Shown: in pieces, positions 33,009 to 41,812 of the stretch
Layout: each line of letters starts with the position of its first letter
Numbering within the stretch: position 1 is the stretch's first letter
NCBI RefSeq assembly: GCF_038002825.1
Contig: NZ_JBBODF010000001.1
Location: forward strand, 4,402,001-4,466,000
Direction of reading: 5' to 3'
DNA: 64,000 nt
Origin: Paenibacillus sp. FSL H8-0048
GTDB lineage: Bacteria > Bacillota > Bacilli > Paenibacillales > Paenibacillaceae
The notes under the pieces: generated by a model
The model's database searches: none
Told to the model about the DNA's origin: nothing
Seen by the model: the letters and a program-made list of their open reading frames with translations, nothing else
Position numbers and translations under genes: made by a program

Positions 33009-33734
33009 CTATTGGATCATTTGCTGCACAAGCACTTCTCCATAACCGAATTGATTGTCCCGGCCCGGGTCACCGAGGTCAACAGCTTTTTGTTCCATAA
33101 ATTTAATGATTTTATTTTTTGGGGGATATTGATGATGCTTATCATAATAATTCGAAATGAGCAGCCCAGCTGCTGCCGATACCTGAGGAGCAGCCAGACT
33201 TGTTCCGTAGGACAGTGAAAAGCCTTGTGGTATATTTAATATACTATCGAGCGGCGAATTCGGAAGCAGCCTAGGAAAACTGGTAAGCATCAAATCTGTT
33301 ACCTCCACCTCTCCCGTTGTATCAAAGTCGTCGCCTAAATAACCGCCGTATGCCACAAAATCAATGTAAGAACCGAAATTGGAATAAGGAGCCAAGCGAT
33401 TACTCTTCGTTACCGCACCCACACTAATAACATGTTCAAGCATACTGGGAACATGAATTTCATTGTATGCACTATCAGAACCGTCGAGACCACGATTTCC
33501 AGCAGAAGCCACAATCATAACTTGATTTTTGTTTGCATAATCTGCCGCACGCTGATAAGCATCTAATAGAATTTGTCCCGCATCATCCATTTGAATGTAA
33601 CTGCCGGCACTGATATTAATAACTTGATTATCGTCATTAGTAGCTCTTACAATAGCACTCAGCAGATCAAAGATGTTTCCTCCGTCTGTATTTCCGCATA
33701 CCCAAAGCCCTCCTTCCAGCCCCGTTAGGCTCAT
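33009..33734 (-). pseudogene. Subtilisin-type (S8) protease, N-terminally truncated
   Basis: 241 codons cover only the second half of an S8 protease, most like lantibiotic-leader peptidases: VINISAGSY, the oxyanion asparagine in ASAGNRG, and the catalytic serine in YGTSLAAPQVSAAAGLL. The catalytic Asp and His region and the signal peptide are absent, and a stop (TAA) lies immediately before the first ATG. With Ser but no Asp or His it cannot be an active protease. It follows an XRE regulator/membrane protein pair and looks like a decayed fragment. Confidence 0.75.
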
Positions 33735-33779
33735 TTAGTCCAATTTCATCCCCCCCTAGTACCTGCTGGCCAACACTGC

Positions 33780-34073
33780 TCAGTTCCGTCTCCACAAGCC
33801 TACCCAGATAAAAAGACCTATTATAAAAGATAATGAAAATAAGATTGTCACCATATTTCGATACAGCTCGTAGCCCGGATCGATCCATGAGCTAATCAGG
33901 ATAATTAGTGAAAAGCTGGTGCTCAAGACGACAAACATACTCCTGAAAAACTTGTTGAGAATATAGATTCCCCGTTCGTCCCGGATATTAGACAAACAGA
34001 GAAGCAGTATCCCTATAAAGGACAAAAAACCCAGTACTGCAAAAATAGAATTCACACGAGAAAAAACGTCCAC
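33780..34073 (-). CDS. Small membrane protein paired with the XRE regulator
   Basis: About 97 residues from the GTG at 34073, with GGGGGAG 6 bases upstream; three to four hydrophobic segments (IFAVLGFLSFIGILLLCL, FVVLSTSFSLIILISSW, MVTILFSLSFIIGLFIWV). No family named. It starts immediately after the stop of the XRE gene, so the pair is co-translated. Such pairs are common in Bacillales; the membrane protein may sense a signal or act with the regulator. Confidence 0.6.
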   Translation of the reverse strand: MDVFSRVNSIFAVLGFLSFIGILLLCLSNIRDERGIYILNKFFRSMFVVLSTSFSLIILISSWIDPGYELYRNMVTILFSLSFIIGLFIWVGLWRRN

Positions 34074-34074
34074 A

Positions 34075-34296
34075 TTAATCTCCCCCCACATAATCAAACA
34101 CTTCGTAGATGCTTTTCTGAAAGACATCAGCAATGCGGAAAGCCAGCTTGAGGGATGGCATATATTTGTTCCTTTCAATCGAGATGACCGTCTGACGGCT
34201 AACCCGAAGGGCATCTGCCAACTGCTGCTGTGTCCAACCCCTCTCTGCACGCAACTCAATAATATGATGTTTTAAATTCTGATCATCTACCCCCAT
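34075..34296 (-). CDS. XRE-family regulator (YgzD-like)
   Basis: 73 residues; a compact Cro-type helix-turn-helix, HIIELRAERGWTQQQLADAL, RVSRQTVISIERNKYMPSLK, LAFRIADVF. I start at the ATG at 34296 (MGVDDQNL), with GAGG about 8 bases upstream. Its stop is next to the start of the membrane protein gene. Confidence 0.8.
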   Translation of the reverse strand: MGVDDQNLKHHIIELRAERGWTQQQLADALRVSRQTVISIERNKYMPSLKLAFRIADVFQKSIYEVFDYVGGD

Positions 34297-34390
34297 ATTT
34301 ACCATCCTCTTGAATTAGTTTACATTTTTATCATAGTACCATTTTTTTTCAAATGTAAAGCTCCCTTTACAATTATTTATTGACTATTTT

Positions 34391-34441
34391 AAAAAAAGGG
34401 GTGTCCCATAAGCCATGAAATGGCTGGGACACCCCTTTTTT
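34391..34441 (-). terminator. Strong terminator hairpin after rnr, symmetrical
   Basis: GGGGTGTCCC and GGGACACCCC, with an inner AGCCAT/ATGGCT, flanked by A-run and T-run; it can act in both directions. It lies about 70 bases after the rnr stop. Confidence 0.9.
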
Positions 34442-34509
34442 GGAGTTGGATGGACGTTTGTGCTTGGTGAGGACGCTCCGCGATGCGAGGAAGAATACCT
34501 CTAGCTCTT

Positions 34510-37446
34510 CTAGTCCACGTTCTTTTTTCTTTTCTTGCGCTTAACTTTCTGCGTATCCGCGGCCTTATCAGTGCCTGGCGTCACGGAAGGCCCAATGAAC
34601 ACGCCGCCTTTCTTCTTCTTGCGGCGGCTCTTGCCCTCGGGCGCTGCGCCGCGCCCGTCAGGCCCCAGGTCCTCGCGGCTGCGGAACCGTGTGCCCGCGT
34701 CTACGCCGCGCAGCTCACCGCCCGCCTGCTCAGACCCGCCACCGCTCGGCGCGCCGTAGCCGCCCTTGCCCGAGCCAAAGCTGAATGCGATGCCGCGGCC
34801 CCCGGCACCGCCACCACCCTCCGCGCCGCGGCCTCTGCCGCCCTCGCGCGGAGCGCCAGACCCGCCGGCTTCGCCCCGGCGGTCCGCCTTCGCGCCGCCC
34901 GCTGCGCCTGCGGCGGCGGCCAGACCGCGCCGCGCTGCCGCTTCCGGCCCACGGCCGCGCTTGCGGCCGCTGCCTGCTGCGCCGGCGGTGTCCCACGCCG
35001 CCGCTCCGTCTGCGCGCGGCCCGTTTCCGGCGCCTGCAGGAGCGGCGCCAAGGCTTCCGCCCCCGCCTGCTGCGGCAGGGGCACCGTTCTTCCCGGCCGC
35101 GCCGAAGCTACCGCCCGAACCCGCGCCGCCCTTCTTCTTACCGGCACCGTTCTTGCCTCCGGCGGCCACACTGCCGGGCTTGCCTTTACCGCCACGGCCT
35201 TTGCCGCCTCCGGCCTTACCGGCGAACGGCTTGCTGAAGCCTCCGGCGCCCGGACGGCCGCCCTTGCCCCCACGGCCACCGTAGCTCCGGTGATCTCCTG
35301 CCGCACGCGGCTTCATATCGACCAGCTCGAAGTCAATGGTGTGGTCATCCATGTTGACCTTAGCGACACGGATCTTCACTTCATCGCCGATGCGGAACAC
35401 CTTGGAGGTACGTTCGCCGATCAGCGCCATATGAGCTTCATCGAAGTGGTAGTAATCATCCGTAAGCGCACTGAGGCGAATGAGACCTTCGACCGTATTG
35501 TCGAGCTCAATGAACATTCCGAAGCTGGTCATGCTGCTGATCATGGCTTCGAATTCCTCGCCAACCTTGTCCTGCATGAACTCCGCTTTCTTCAGCTGCT
35601 CGGTATCGCGCTCGGCTTCCACAGCCACACGCTCGCGCTCCGAAGACTGCTGCGCAATATCCGGCATCCGGGAGGCCAGGTATTCGTGACGCTTCTCGCT
35701 TAGCGCTCCGCCATTCTCAAGAACCTCACGCATAACGCGGTGAATTACCAGATCGGGATAACGGCGGATCGGTGAGGTGAAGTGGGAATAGAACTCCGCT
35801 GCCAGCCCGAAGTGCCCGGTGCTCTCGGCATCGTACTTCGCCTGCTTCATGGAGCGCAGCATCATCGTGCTGATAACCGTCTGCTCCTTCGTTCCCTGAA
35901 TCTGCTCCAGCAGATCCTGGAGCGCACGCGGGTGAACCGAATTCCCCCGGCCCTTCACGTGGTAACCGAAGTTAGCCGCAAAAGCCATAAAGTTCTGCAG
36001 CTTCTCCGGGTCCGGGTCCTCATGAATCCGGTACAGGAACGGAACCTTCAGCCAGTGGAAATGTTCGGCCACCGTCTCATTAGCGACCAGCATGAACTCT
36101 TCAATAATCTGCTCCGCCACAGAACGCTCACGTTTTACAATATCAATAGCCTTACCGGCCTCATCTACAATAATCTTGCTCTCTTCAAAATCGAAATCCA
36201 CCGCCCCGCGCCGCATCCGGGCAGCGCGCAGCTTCATCGCCAGCTCCTTCATCAGCCGGAAATCCCCGATCAGCGGAGCATAACGCTCCAGCAGCTCAGG
36301 ATCTTCATCCTCGACAATCTTCCGTACGTCAGAGTAAGTCATTCTCTCCTTCGTGCGGATGACACTGGTGAAGACGTCGTGCTTCACGACCTTCATCTGC
36401 TCATCGAATTCCATTTCACAGGACATCGTCAGACGGTCAACCTGCGGATTCAAGCTGCAGATACCGTTCGACAACCGGTGCGGAAGCATCGGAATGACAC
36501 GGTCCACCAGGTACACACTGCACCCGCGGTCATAGGCTTCCTTGTCCAGCTCAGAGCCTTCACGCACATAATAGCCTACGTCAGCAATATGAACGCCCAG
36601 CTTATAATGACCATTCTCCAGACGCTGTACGTTGACCGCATCATCCAGATCCTTGGCATCAGCGCCGTCAATCGTTACGATATTGAGCCCGCGCAGATCA
36701 CGCCGCCCCTGCTCGATAATCTCTTCATCTGTGATCGAATCCGGCGCCTGCTCCGCTTCCGTCATTACCTCAGCCGGAAAAGCCTCCGGAAGCTGATGCT
36801 TACGGATGACCGACAGAATATCCACGCCCGGATCATCCTTATGGCCAAGGATCTCAATGATCTCACCCTCAGCCGCAGCACGGCCCTCCGGATAGTTCAC
36901 GATGCGGACAACCACCTTTTCCCCGTCAACCGCACCCTTGAAAGACTCCCTGGGGATGAAAATATCCCGGTTAATCCGCTTATCGTCAGGCAGCACGAAG
37001 CCATACGTCTCCAGGCTCTGGAAGACACCTACCGTCTGCGACACGCCTCTGATCAGAATCCGTTCCACTTCGCCTTCCATACGCCCGCCGGACGGGCTCT
37101 TCGAGGTAATACGGATCAAGACGGTATCGCCGTTCATTGCACCCTTCAGATCGTTCGCGTGGATATACACATCCGGGTGCTCCCGGTTATCGGGAATCAG
37201 AAAAGCAAAGCCCTTCGCATGAACCTGCAGCCGTCCGCGCAGCAAATCCATCCGCTCAGGCACACCATAGCGGCTGCCCCGGGTCAGTATGATCCGTCCG
37301 TCCTTTTCCAGTTCAATCAACAGAGCCTCAAAGGCTTTGAAATCGGCACTATCCTCCACGGCGAAATGGCTCACCAGTTCTTCATAAGTTAGTGGTTTAT
37401 AAGCGGTCTCCCGCATGAAATCAAGTAAGATTTCCTGTGTTATCAT
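34510..37446 (-). CDS. rnr: Ribonuclease R with a long low-complexity tail
   Basis: 978 residues. N-terminal winged-helix and cold-shock domains (PDNREHPDVYIHANDLKGA), the RNB catalytic domain with DGADAKDLDDAV and ADVGYYV, RLSNGICSLNP, and an S1 domain (ISSMTSFGMFIELDNTVEGL) to about residue 710. The remaining 265 residues are Gly/Ala/Arg/Lys-rich and end RKKRKKNVD; B. subtilis RNase R has about 779 residues in all. It degrades structured RNA 3' to 5', including tmRNA-tagged messages. The ATG at 37446 follows GAGGTGA; the open frame starts 9 codons earlier. It lies after secG and before smpB. Confidence 0.9.
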   Translation of the reverse strand: MITQEILLDFMRETAYKPLTYEELVSHFAVEDSADFKAFEALLIELEKDGRIILTRGSRYGVPERMDLLRGRLQVHAKGFAFLIPDNREHPDVYIHANDLKGAMNGDTVLIRITSKSPSGGRMEGEVERILIRGVSQTVGVFQSLETYGFVLPDDKRINRDIFIPRESFKGAVDGEKVVVRIVNYPEGRAAAEGEIIEILGHKDDPGVDILSVIRKHQLPEAFPAEVMTEAEQAPDSITDEEIIEQGRRDLRGLNIVTIDGADAKDLDDAVNVQRLENGHYKLGVHIADVGYYVREGSELDKEAYDRGCSVYLVDRVIPMLPHRLSNGICSLNPQVDRLTMSCEMEFDEQMKVVKHDVFTSVIRTKERMTYSDVRKIVEDEDPELLERYAPLIGDFRLMKELAMKLRAARMRRGAVDFDFEESKIIVDEAGKAIDIVKRERSVAEQIIEEFMLVANETVAEHFHWLKVPFLYRIHEDPDPEKLQNFMAFAANFGYHVKGRGNSVHPRALQDLLEQIQGTKEQTVISTMMLRSMKQAKYDAESTGHFGLAAEFYSHFTSPIRRYPDLVIHRVMREVLENGGALSEKRHEYLASRMPDIAQQSSERERVAVEAERDTEQLKKAEFMQDKVGEEFEAMISSMTSFGMFIELDNTVEGLIRLSALTDDYYHFDEAHMALIGERTSKVFRIGDEVKIRVAKVNMDDHTIDFELVDMKPRAAGDHRSYGGRGGKGGRPGAGGFSKPFAGKAGGGKGRGGKGKPGSVAAGGKNGAGKKKGGAGSGGSFGAAGKNGAPAAAGGGGSLGAAPAGAGNGPRADGAAAWDTAGAAGSGRKRGRGPEAAARRGLAAAAGAAGGAKADRRGEAGGSGAPREGGRGRGAEGGGGAGGRGIAFSFGSGKGGYGAPSGGGSEQAGGELRGVDAGTRFRSREDLGPDGRGAAPEGKSRRKKKKGGVFIGPSVTPGTDKAADTQKVKRKKRKKNVD

Positions 37447-37622
37447 GTTCGTCACCTCAGCCTCCTGCTGCATTCCTATGCATTGGCATACTGTATGCCT
37501 TGTCCTACTGCACAGTAATCATTTCAAGTAAAATTTACCTTTATATACTTCATACCCTAGTATACACGAAATCAATCCCGGGCATCCCTGTTATGATGTT
37601 CACAATATTAAATCTGCATACA

Positions 37623-37665
37623 AAAAAGCCCCCGTCTATTCCATTCAGAACAGAGCGAAGGCTTA
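37623..37665 (-). terminator. Terminator downstream of secG
   Basis: AGCCTTCG pairs with CGGGGGCT through several G-U pairs, then T-run on the minus strand; about 10-60 bases after the secG stop. Confidence 0.6.
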
Positions 37666-37676
37666 CTGTTAACCAA

Positions 37677-37910
37677 CTAGTCAATAACAATGGCTACAAC
37701 AATTGACATGATGAAAAATCCAGCCGCCAGACCAACTGTTACACGCTGCAGCACAAGCTCCATACCGCGTGCCTTTGTTTTACCGAAGAGATGCTCAGCA
37801 CCGCCGGAGATGGCACCGGAAAGACCTGCACTTTTCCCTTTTTGCAGAAGAACGACCGCAATCAGACCTACGGCAAAAATCAGAAGCACCACTTTCAAAA
37901 AGATATCCAT
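37677..37910 (-). CDS. secG: Preprotein translocase subunit SecG
   Basis: 77 residues: two hydrophobic helices (IFLKVVLLIFAVGLIAVVLL and VGLAAGFFIMSIVVAI) around the conserved loop GLSGAISGGAEHLFGKTKAR. It is the third subunit of the SecYEG channel. Place between eno and rnr is as in other Bacillales. Confidence 0.95.
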   Translation of the reverse strand: MDIFLKVVLLIFAVGLIAVVLLQKGKSAGLSGAISGGAEHLFGKTKARGMELVLQRVTVGLAAGFFIMSIVVAIVID

Positions 37911-38086
37911 TCACTTCCACCTCCTACGTCCAAGCATCACTATCTATGCTAAATTAGAATTTCCGTTTCATAAACAGCATTTTTATTTTATCATAGCCCC
38001 GGAATGAATACAACCTTCCAGACTGCATTCCCGCCTATCTCTCTATGAAAATCTTACCTTTCCCTCTATACCGAGCAGGCTGCAGC

Positions 38087-38112
38087 AAAAAACCTGCCGG
38101 AAACCGGCAGGC
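38087..38112 (-). terminator. Terminator of the glycolytic operon
   Basis: CCTGCCGG-AAA-CCGGCAGG at 38093-38111, with six T on the minus strand; about 30 bases after the eno stop. Confidence 0.85.
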
Positions 38113-38139
38113 TCATTGTACCTATAGATTCAAAAGAAA

Positions 38140-39426
38140 TTATCTTTTGAGGTTGTAGAAGGATTTCAGACCATTGTATTGAGCCAATTCGCCCAGCTCG
38201 TCTTCGATGCGAAGCAGTTGGTTGTATTTAGCCACACGGTCAGTACGGGAAGGAGCACCAGTCTTGATCTGACCAGCGTTGGTTGCTACAGCGATGTCAG
38301 CGATAGTGCTGTCTTCGGACTCACCGGAACGGTGGGAGATTACAGCTGTGTAGCCGGCACGTTTCGCCATTTCAATCGCATCGAAGGTTTCAGTCAGTGT
38401 ACCAATCTGGTTAACCTTAACCAGGATGGAGTTACCGATGCCTTTTTCGATACCTGTTGCCAGACGCTCAGTGTTTGTAACGAACAGGTCATCACCCACC
38501 AATTGGACTTTGTCGCCCAATTTTTCAGTCAGCAATTTCCAGCCATCCCAGTCATCTTCAGACATACCGTCTTCGATCGTGATGATTGGGTACTTCTCAA
38601 CCCATGAAGCCAGCAGGTCAACATACTCAGCGGAAGTGTAAGATTTACCTTCGCCTGCAAGTGTGTATTTACCATCTTTGTAGAACTCAGTGGAAGCAAC
38701 GTCCATACCAAGGAATACGTCAACGCCTGGTTTGTAGCCGGCTTTTTCGATCGCTTCGATGATTGTAGTGATCGCTTCTTCATTGGAGCCTAGGTTCGGT
38801 GCGAAGCCGCCTTCGTCGCCAACAGCTGTGTTCAGGCCTTTGGATTGCAGTACGGATTTCAGGTTGTGGAAGATTTCTGCACCAGTACGCAGTGCTTCCT
38901 TGAAGCTTGGAGCGCCTACTGGAAGAACCATGAACTCTTGAACGTCGATGTTGTTATCGGCATGCTCACCACCGTTGATGATGTTCATCATCGGTACTGG
39001 AAGAGTCTTGGAGTTGAATCCGCCCAGGTATACATACAAAGGAATGTCCAGAGCAGTTGCAGCAGCGCGTGCTACAGCCATGGATACTGCCAGGATAGCG
39101 TTAGCGCCCAGCTTGCCTTTGTTGTGAGTTCCGTCCAAAGTGATCATCAGCTTGTCAATGCCCACTTGGTCAAGAGCGTCCATACCGATTACTTCCGGAG
39201 CGATAATTTCGTTTACGTTCTCAACAGCTTTCAGAACGCCTTTACCCATGTAACGGGATTTGTCGCCGTCACGAAGCTCTACAGCTTCATGAGCGCCAGT
39301 GGAAGCGCCGGAAGGAACGATAGCGCGGCCTTTTGCGCCGGACTCCAGATATACGTCAACCTCTACAGTAGGGTTACCACGGGAGTCAAGGACTTCGCGT
39401 GCATACACATCAGAAATAATAGTCAT
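38140..39426 (-). CDS. eno: Enolase
   Basis: 428 residues. Motifs are SRGNPTVEVDV, GDEGGFAPNL, and the late SHRSGESEDSTIAD. Catalyses 2-phosphoglycerate to phosphoenolpyruvate. AAAAGGAG lies before the ATG at 39426; the frame runs back 8 more codons. It is the last gene of the cggR operon; a terminator follows. Confidence 0.95.
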   Translation of the reverse strand: MTIISDVYAREVLDSRGNPTVEVDVYLESGAKGRAIVPSGASTGAHEAVELRDGDKSRYMGKGVLKAVENVNEIIAPEVIGMDALDQVGIDKLMITLDGTHNKGKLGANAILAVSMAVARAAATALDIPLYVYLGGFNSKTLPVPMMNIINGGEHADNNIDVQEFMVLPVGAPSFKEALRTGAEIFHNLKSVLQSKGLNTAVGDEGGFAPNLGSNEEAITTIIEAIEKAGYKPGVDVFLGMDVASTEFYKDGKYTLAGEGKSYTSAEYVDLLASWVEKYPIITIEDGMSEDDWDGWKLLTEKLGDKVQLVGDDLFVTNTERLATGIEKGIGNSILVKVNQIGTLTETFDAIEMAKRAGYTAVISHRSGESEDSTIADIAVATNAGQIKTGAPSRTDRVAKYNQLLRIEDELGELAQYNGLKSFYNLKR

Positions 39427-39482
39427 GTAAGTTAATCTCCTTTTATACAATGGTTTTGGGTTTACACAAACAGATGTCTTGC

Positions 39483-41027
39483 TTATTTGCGGCTGGCAAT
39501 CATGGATTGTCCGGTCATTTCCGCAGGCTGCGGAAGTCCCATCAGATCCAGGATCGTCGGTGCCACATCTGCGAGAATACCAGCTTCACGCAGTACTACA
39601 TCTTCAGTGGTAACGATGAACGGAACCGGGTTAGTGGTATGGGCTGTGAACGGGCGTCCGTTCTCATCGAATACCATATCAGCATTTCCGTGGTCGGCAA
39701 TGATAATAGCAACGCCGCCCTTGGCAACTACAGCATCCACAACCATACCTACGCATTCGTCCGTTACTTCAACCGCCTTGATTGTAGGCTCCAGCATGCC
39801 GGAGTGTCCTACCATATCAGGGTTGGCAAAGTTCAGGATAATGGCATCCTGTCTATCCGCTTCAATCTCCGCTACGCAGGCCGCCGCCACTTCGTAAGCG
39901 CTCATCTCAGGCTTCATATCATAGGTTGCCACTTTCGGCGAGTTAATCAGGATACGGGTCTCGCCCGGAAGCTCCTCATCGCGTCCGCCGCTGAAGAAGA
40001 AGGTCACATGCGGATACTTCTCCGTCTCCGCAATACGCAGCTGCTTCTTGTTCTGCTGAACCAGCACTTCACCGAGCGTGTTGTCGAGGTTCTTCGGGGA
40101 GTAAGCCACGAAGCCTTGAACCGTCTCACTGAAGGTAGTCAGGCATACGAAGTGCAGGCCTTGCGGGAACTTAGGTCCACGGTCAAAGCCGCGGAAATCC
40201 GAGTTCGTGAACACTTGCGACAGCTGAATCGCGCGGTCAGGACGGAAGTTAAGGAAAATGACGGAATCGCCGCTCTCCACTGTCGCTACCGGGTTGTTCT
40301 GGCTGTCCACAATTACACTTGGTTCCACGAATTCATCGAACACAGAATTCTGGTAGGATGCAGTGATGGCTTGAAGGGCATCGGTATATTTAGGGCCTTC
40401 GCCATATACCATTGCACGGTAAGCCTTCTCTACACGATCCCAACGTTTGTCACGGTCCATCGCGAAGTAACGTCCGGATACCGTAGCAATCGTTCCTACG
40501 CCAACCTCTTCAATCTTGGCGACCAGATCCTGAATGAACTTCTGTCCACTGTCGGGTGGTACGTCACGGCCATCCATGAAGGCATGAATATAAACTTCAT
40601 GCAGATCTTCTTTTTTGGCCAAATCGAGCATGGCGAACAGGTGATTGATGTGGCTGTGTACGCCGCCATCGGATACCAGGGCATAGAGGTGAAGCTTTTT
40701 GCCATTTGATTTGGCGCTTCTTACGGCAGCCACCAGCGTTTCGTTCTCAAAGAATTCACCGTCGCGGATCGACTTATCGATACGGGTGAGGTCCTGGTAT
40801 ACAATACGGCCGGCACCGATGTTAAGGTGACCTACTTCAGAGTTACCCATTTGGCCTTCCGGCAGACCTACAGCTTCGCCGCAAGCGGTAAGCGTGGTAT
40901 TCGGATATTGCTTCAGGTAACGGTCGTAGTTCGGCTTGTTGGCTTGGGCAACCGCATTGCCTTCATCCGTGTTCCGCAGTCCGAAGCCGTCCATGATAAT
41001 CAGTGCTACAGGTCTTGGAGCTGACAT
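39483..41027 (-). CDS. gpmI: 2,3-bisphosphoglycerate-independent phosphoglycerate mutase
   Basis: 514 residues. The metal-binding and phosphoserine motifs are ALIIMDGFGLRN at the start and GQMGNSEVGHLNIGAG; ADHGNADMV is near the C-terminus. Interconverts 3- and 2-phosphoglycerate, Mn-dependent. It starts 2 bases after the tpiA stop, so they are translationally coupled. Confidence 0.95.
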   Translation of the reverse strand: MSAPRPVALIIMDGFGLRNTDEGNAVAQANKPNYDRYLKQYPNTTLTACGEAVGLPEGQMGNSEVGHLNIGAGRIVYQDLTRIDKSIRDGEFFENETLVAAVRSAKSNGKKLHLYALVSDGGVHSHINHLFAMLDLAKKEDLHEVYIHAFMDGRDVPPDSGQKFIQDLVAKIEEVGVGTIATVSGRYFAMDRDKRWDRVEKAYRAMVYGEGPKYTDALQAITASYQNSVFDEFVEPSVIVDSQNNPVATVESGDSVIFLNFRPDRAIQLSQVFTNSDFRGFDRGPKFPQGLHFVCLTTFSETVQGFVAYSPKNLDNTLGEVLVQQNKKQLRIAETEKYPHVTFFFSGGRDEELPGETRILINSPKVATYDMKPEMSAYEVAAACVAEIEADRQDAIILNFANPDMVGHSGMLEPTIKAVEVTDECVGMVVDAVVAKGGVAIIIADHGNADMVFDENGRPFTAHTTNPVPFIVTTEDVVLREAGILADVAPTILDLMGLPQPAEMTGQSMIASRK

Positions 41028-41029
41028 TC

Positions 41030-41785
41030 TTACTTCGCCCCCTCAACGAGTGAAACGAAGGAAGCAGGCTGCAGGCTGGCACCGCCGACTAGAGCGCCGT
41101 CGATGTCGCTTTGACTCATGTACTCCGTTACATTCTCAGGCTTCACGCTGCCGCCGTATTGGATACGTACCGCTTCAGCTGTTGCTTCATCGTACAGGCC
41201 TTTAACAAGGGTACGGATATAAGCAATAACTTCGTTGGCATCCTGGGAAGTGGAGGATTTACCTGTGCCGATCGCCCAAATTGGCTCGTAAGCGATAACT
41301 ACGCTTGCTGCCTGCTCTGCGCTAAGACCGGCAAATGCAGCTTCAGTCTGAACCTTACATACGTCCTTAGTCTGGTCAGCTTCACGCTCTTCAAGCTTTT
41401 CGCCTACGCAGACAATTGGAGTAATGCCGTGACGGAATGCCGCATGCATTTTTTTGTTGACGATTTCGTCCGTCTCACCGAAATAAGCACGGCGTTCGGA
41501 GTGACCGATAATAACATACTCTACACCAAGATCCTTCAGCATTACGCCGCTGATCTCACCTGTATAAGCGCCGTTATCTTCGAAGTGCAGGTTCTGTGCA
41601 CCAATCTTGATGGTGGTGCCTTGTACTGCTGCAACCAGTGCAGGCAGGTTAGTGAATGGCGCGCAGATAACAGTCTCTACGCCTGCTACTTCCGCCTGGC
41701 CTTTGATTTCAGCGATGAAGCCTTCGGCTTCCGGAACGGTTTTGAACATTTTCCAGTTGCCTGCAATAATAGGTGTTCTACTCAT
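41030..41785 (-). CDS. tpiA: Triosephosphate isomerase
   Basis: 251 residues. GNWKMFKT near the N-terminus, catalytic His in IIGHSERRAYFGE and Glu in YEPIWAIGTGKS, phosphate loop QYGGSVKPEN. Converts DHAP and G3P. GAGGGAGG lies before the ATG. Lies in the operon between pgk and gpmI. Confidence 0.95.
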   Translation of the reverse strand: MSRTPIIAGNWKMFKTVPEAEGFIAEIKGQAEVAGVETVICAPFTNLPALVAAVQGTTIKIGAQNLHFEDNGAYTGEISGVMLKDLGVEYVIIGHSERRAYFGETDEIVNKKMHAAFRHGITPIVCVGEKLEEREADQTKDVCKVQTEAAFAGLSAEQAASVVIAYEPIWAIGTGKSSTSQDANEVIAYIRTLVKGLYDEATAEAVRIQYGGSVKPENVTEYMSQSDIDGALVGGASLQPASFVSLVEGAK

Positions 41786-41812
41786 AGTGATGTATTGCCT
41801 CCCTCTTCGGTA

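Noticed and set aside
34483..35703. Long plus-strand and alternative-frame ORFs in the GC-rich region
   Set aside because: They are shadows of the compositionally extreme RNase R tail on the minus strand; RNase R has clear domains and a binding site.
35782..37392. 536-codon ORF opposite rnr
   Set aside because: Pure shadow of the rnr catalytic region; no motif or ribosome binding site.
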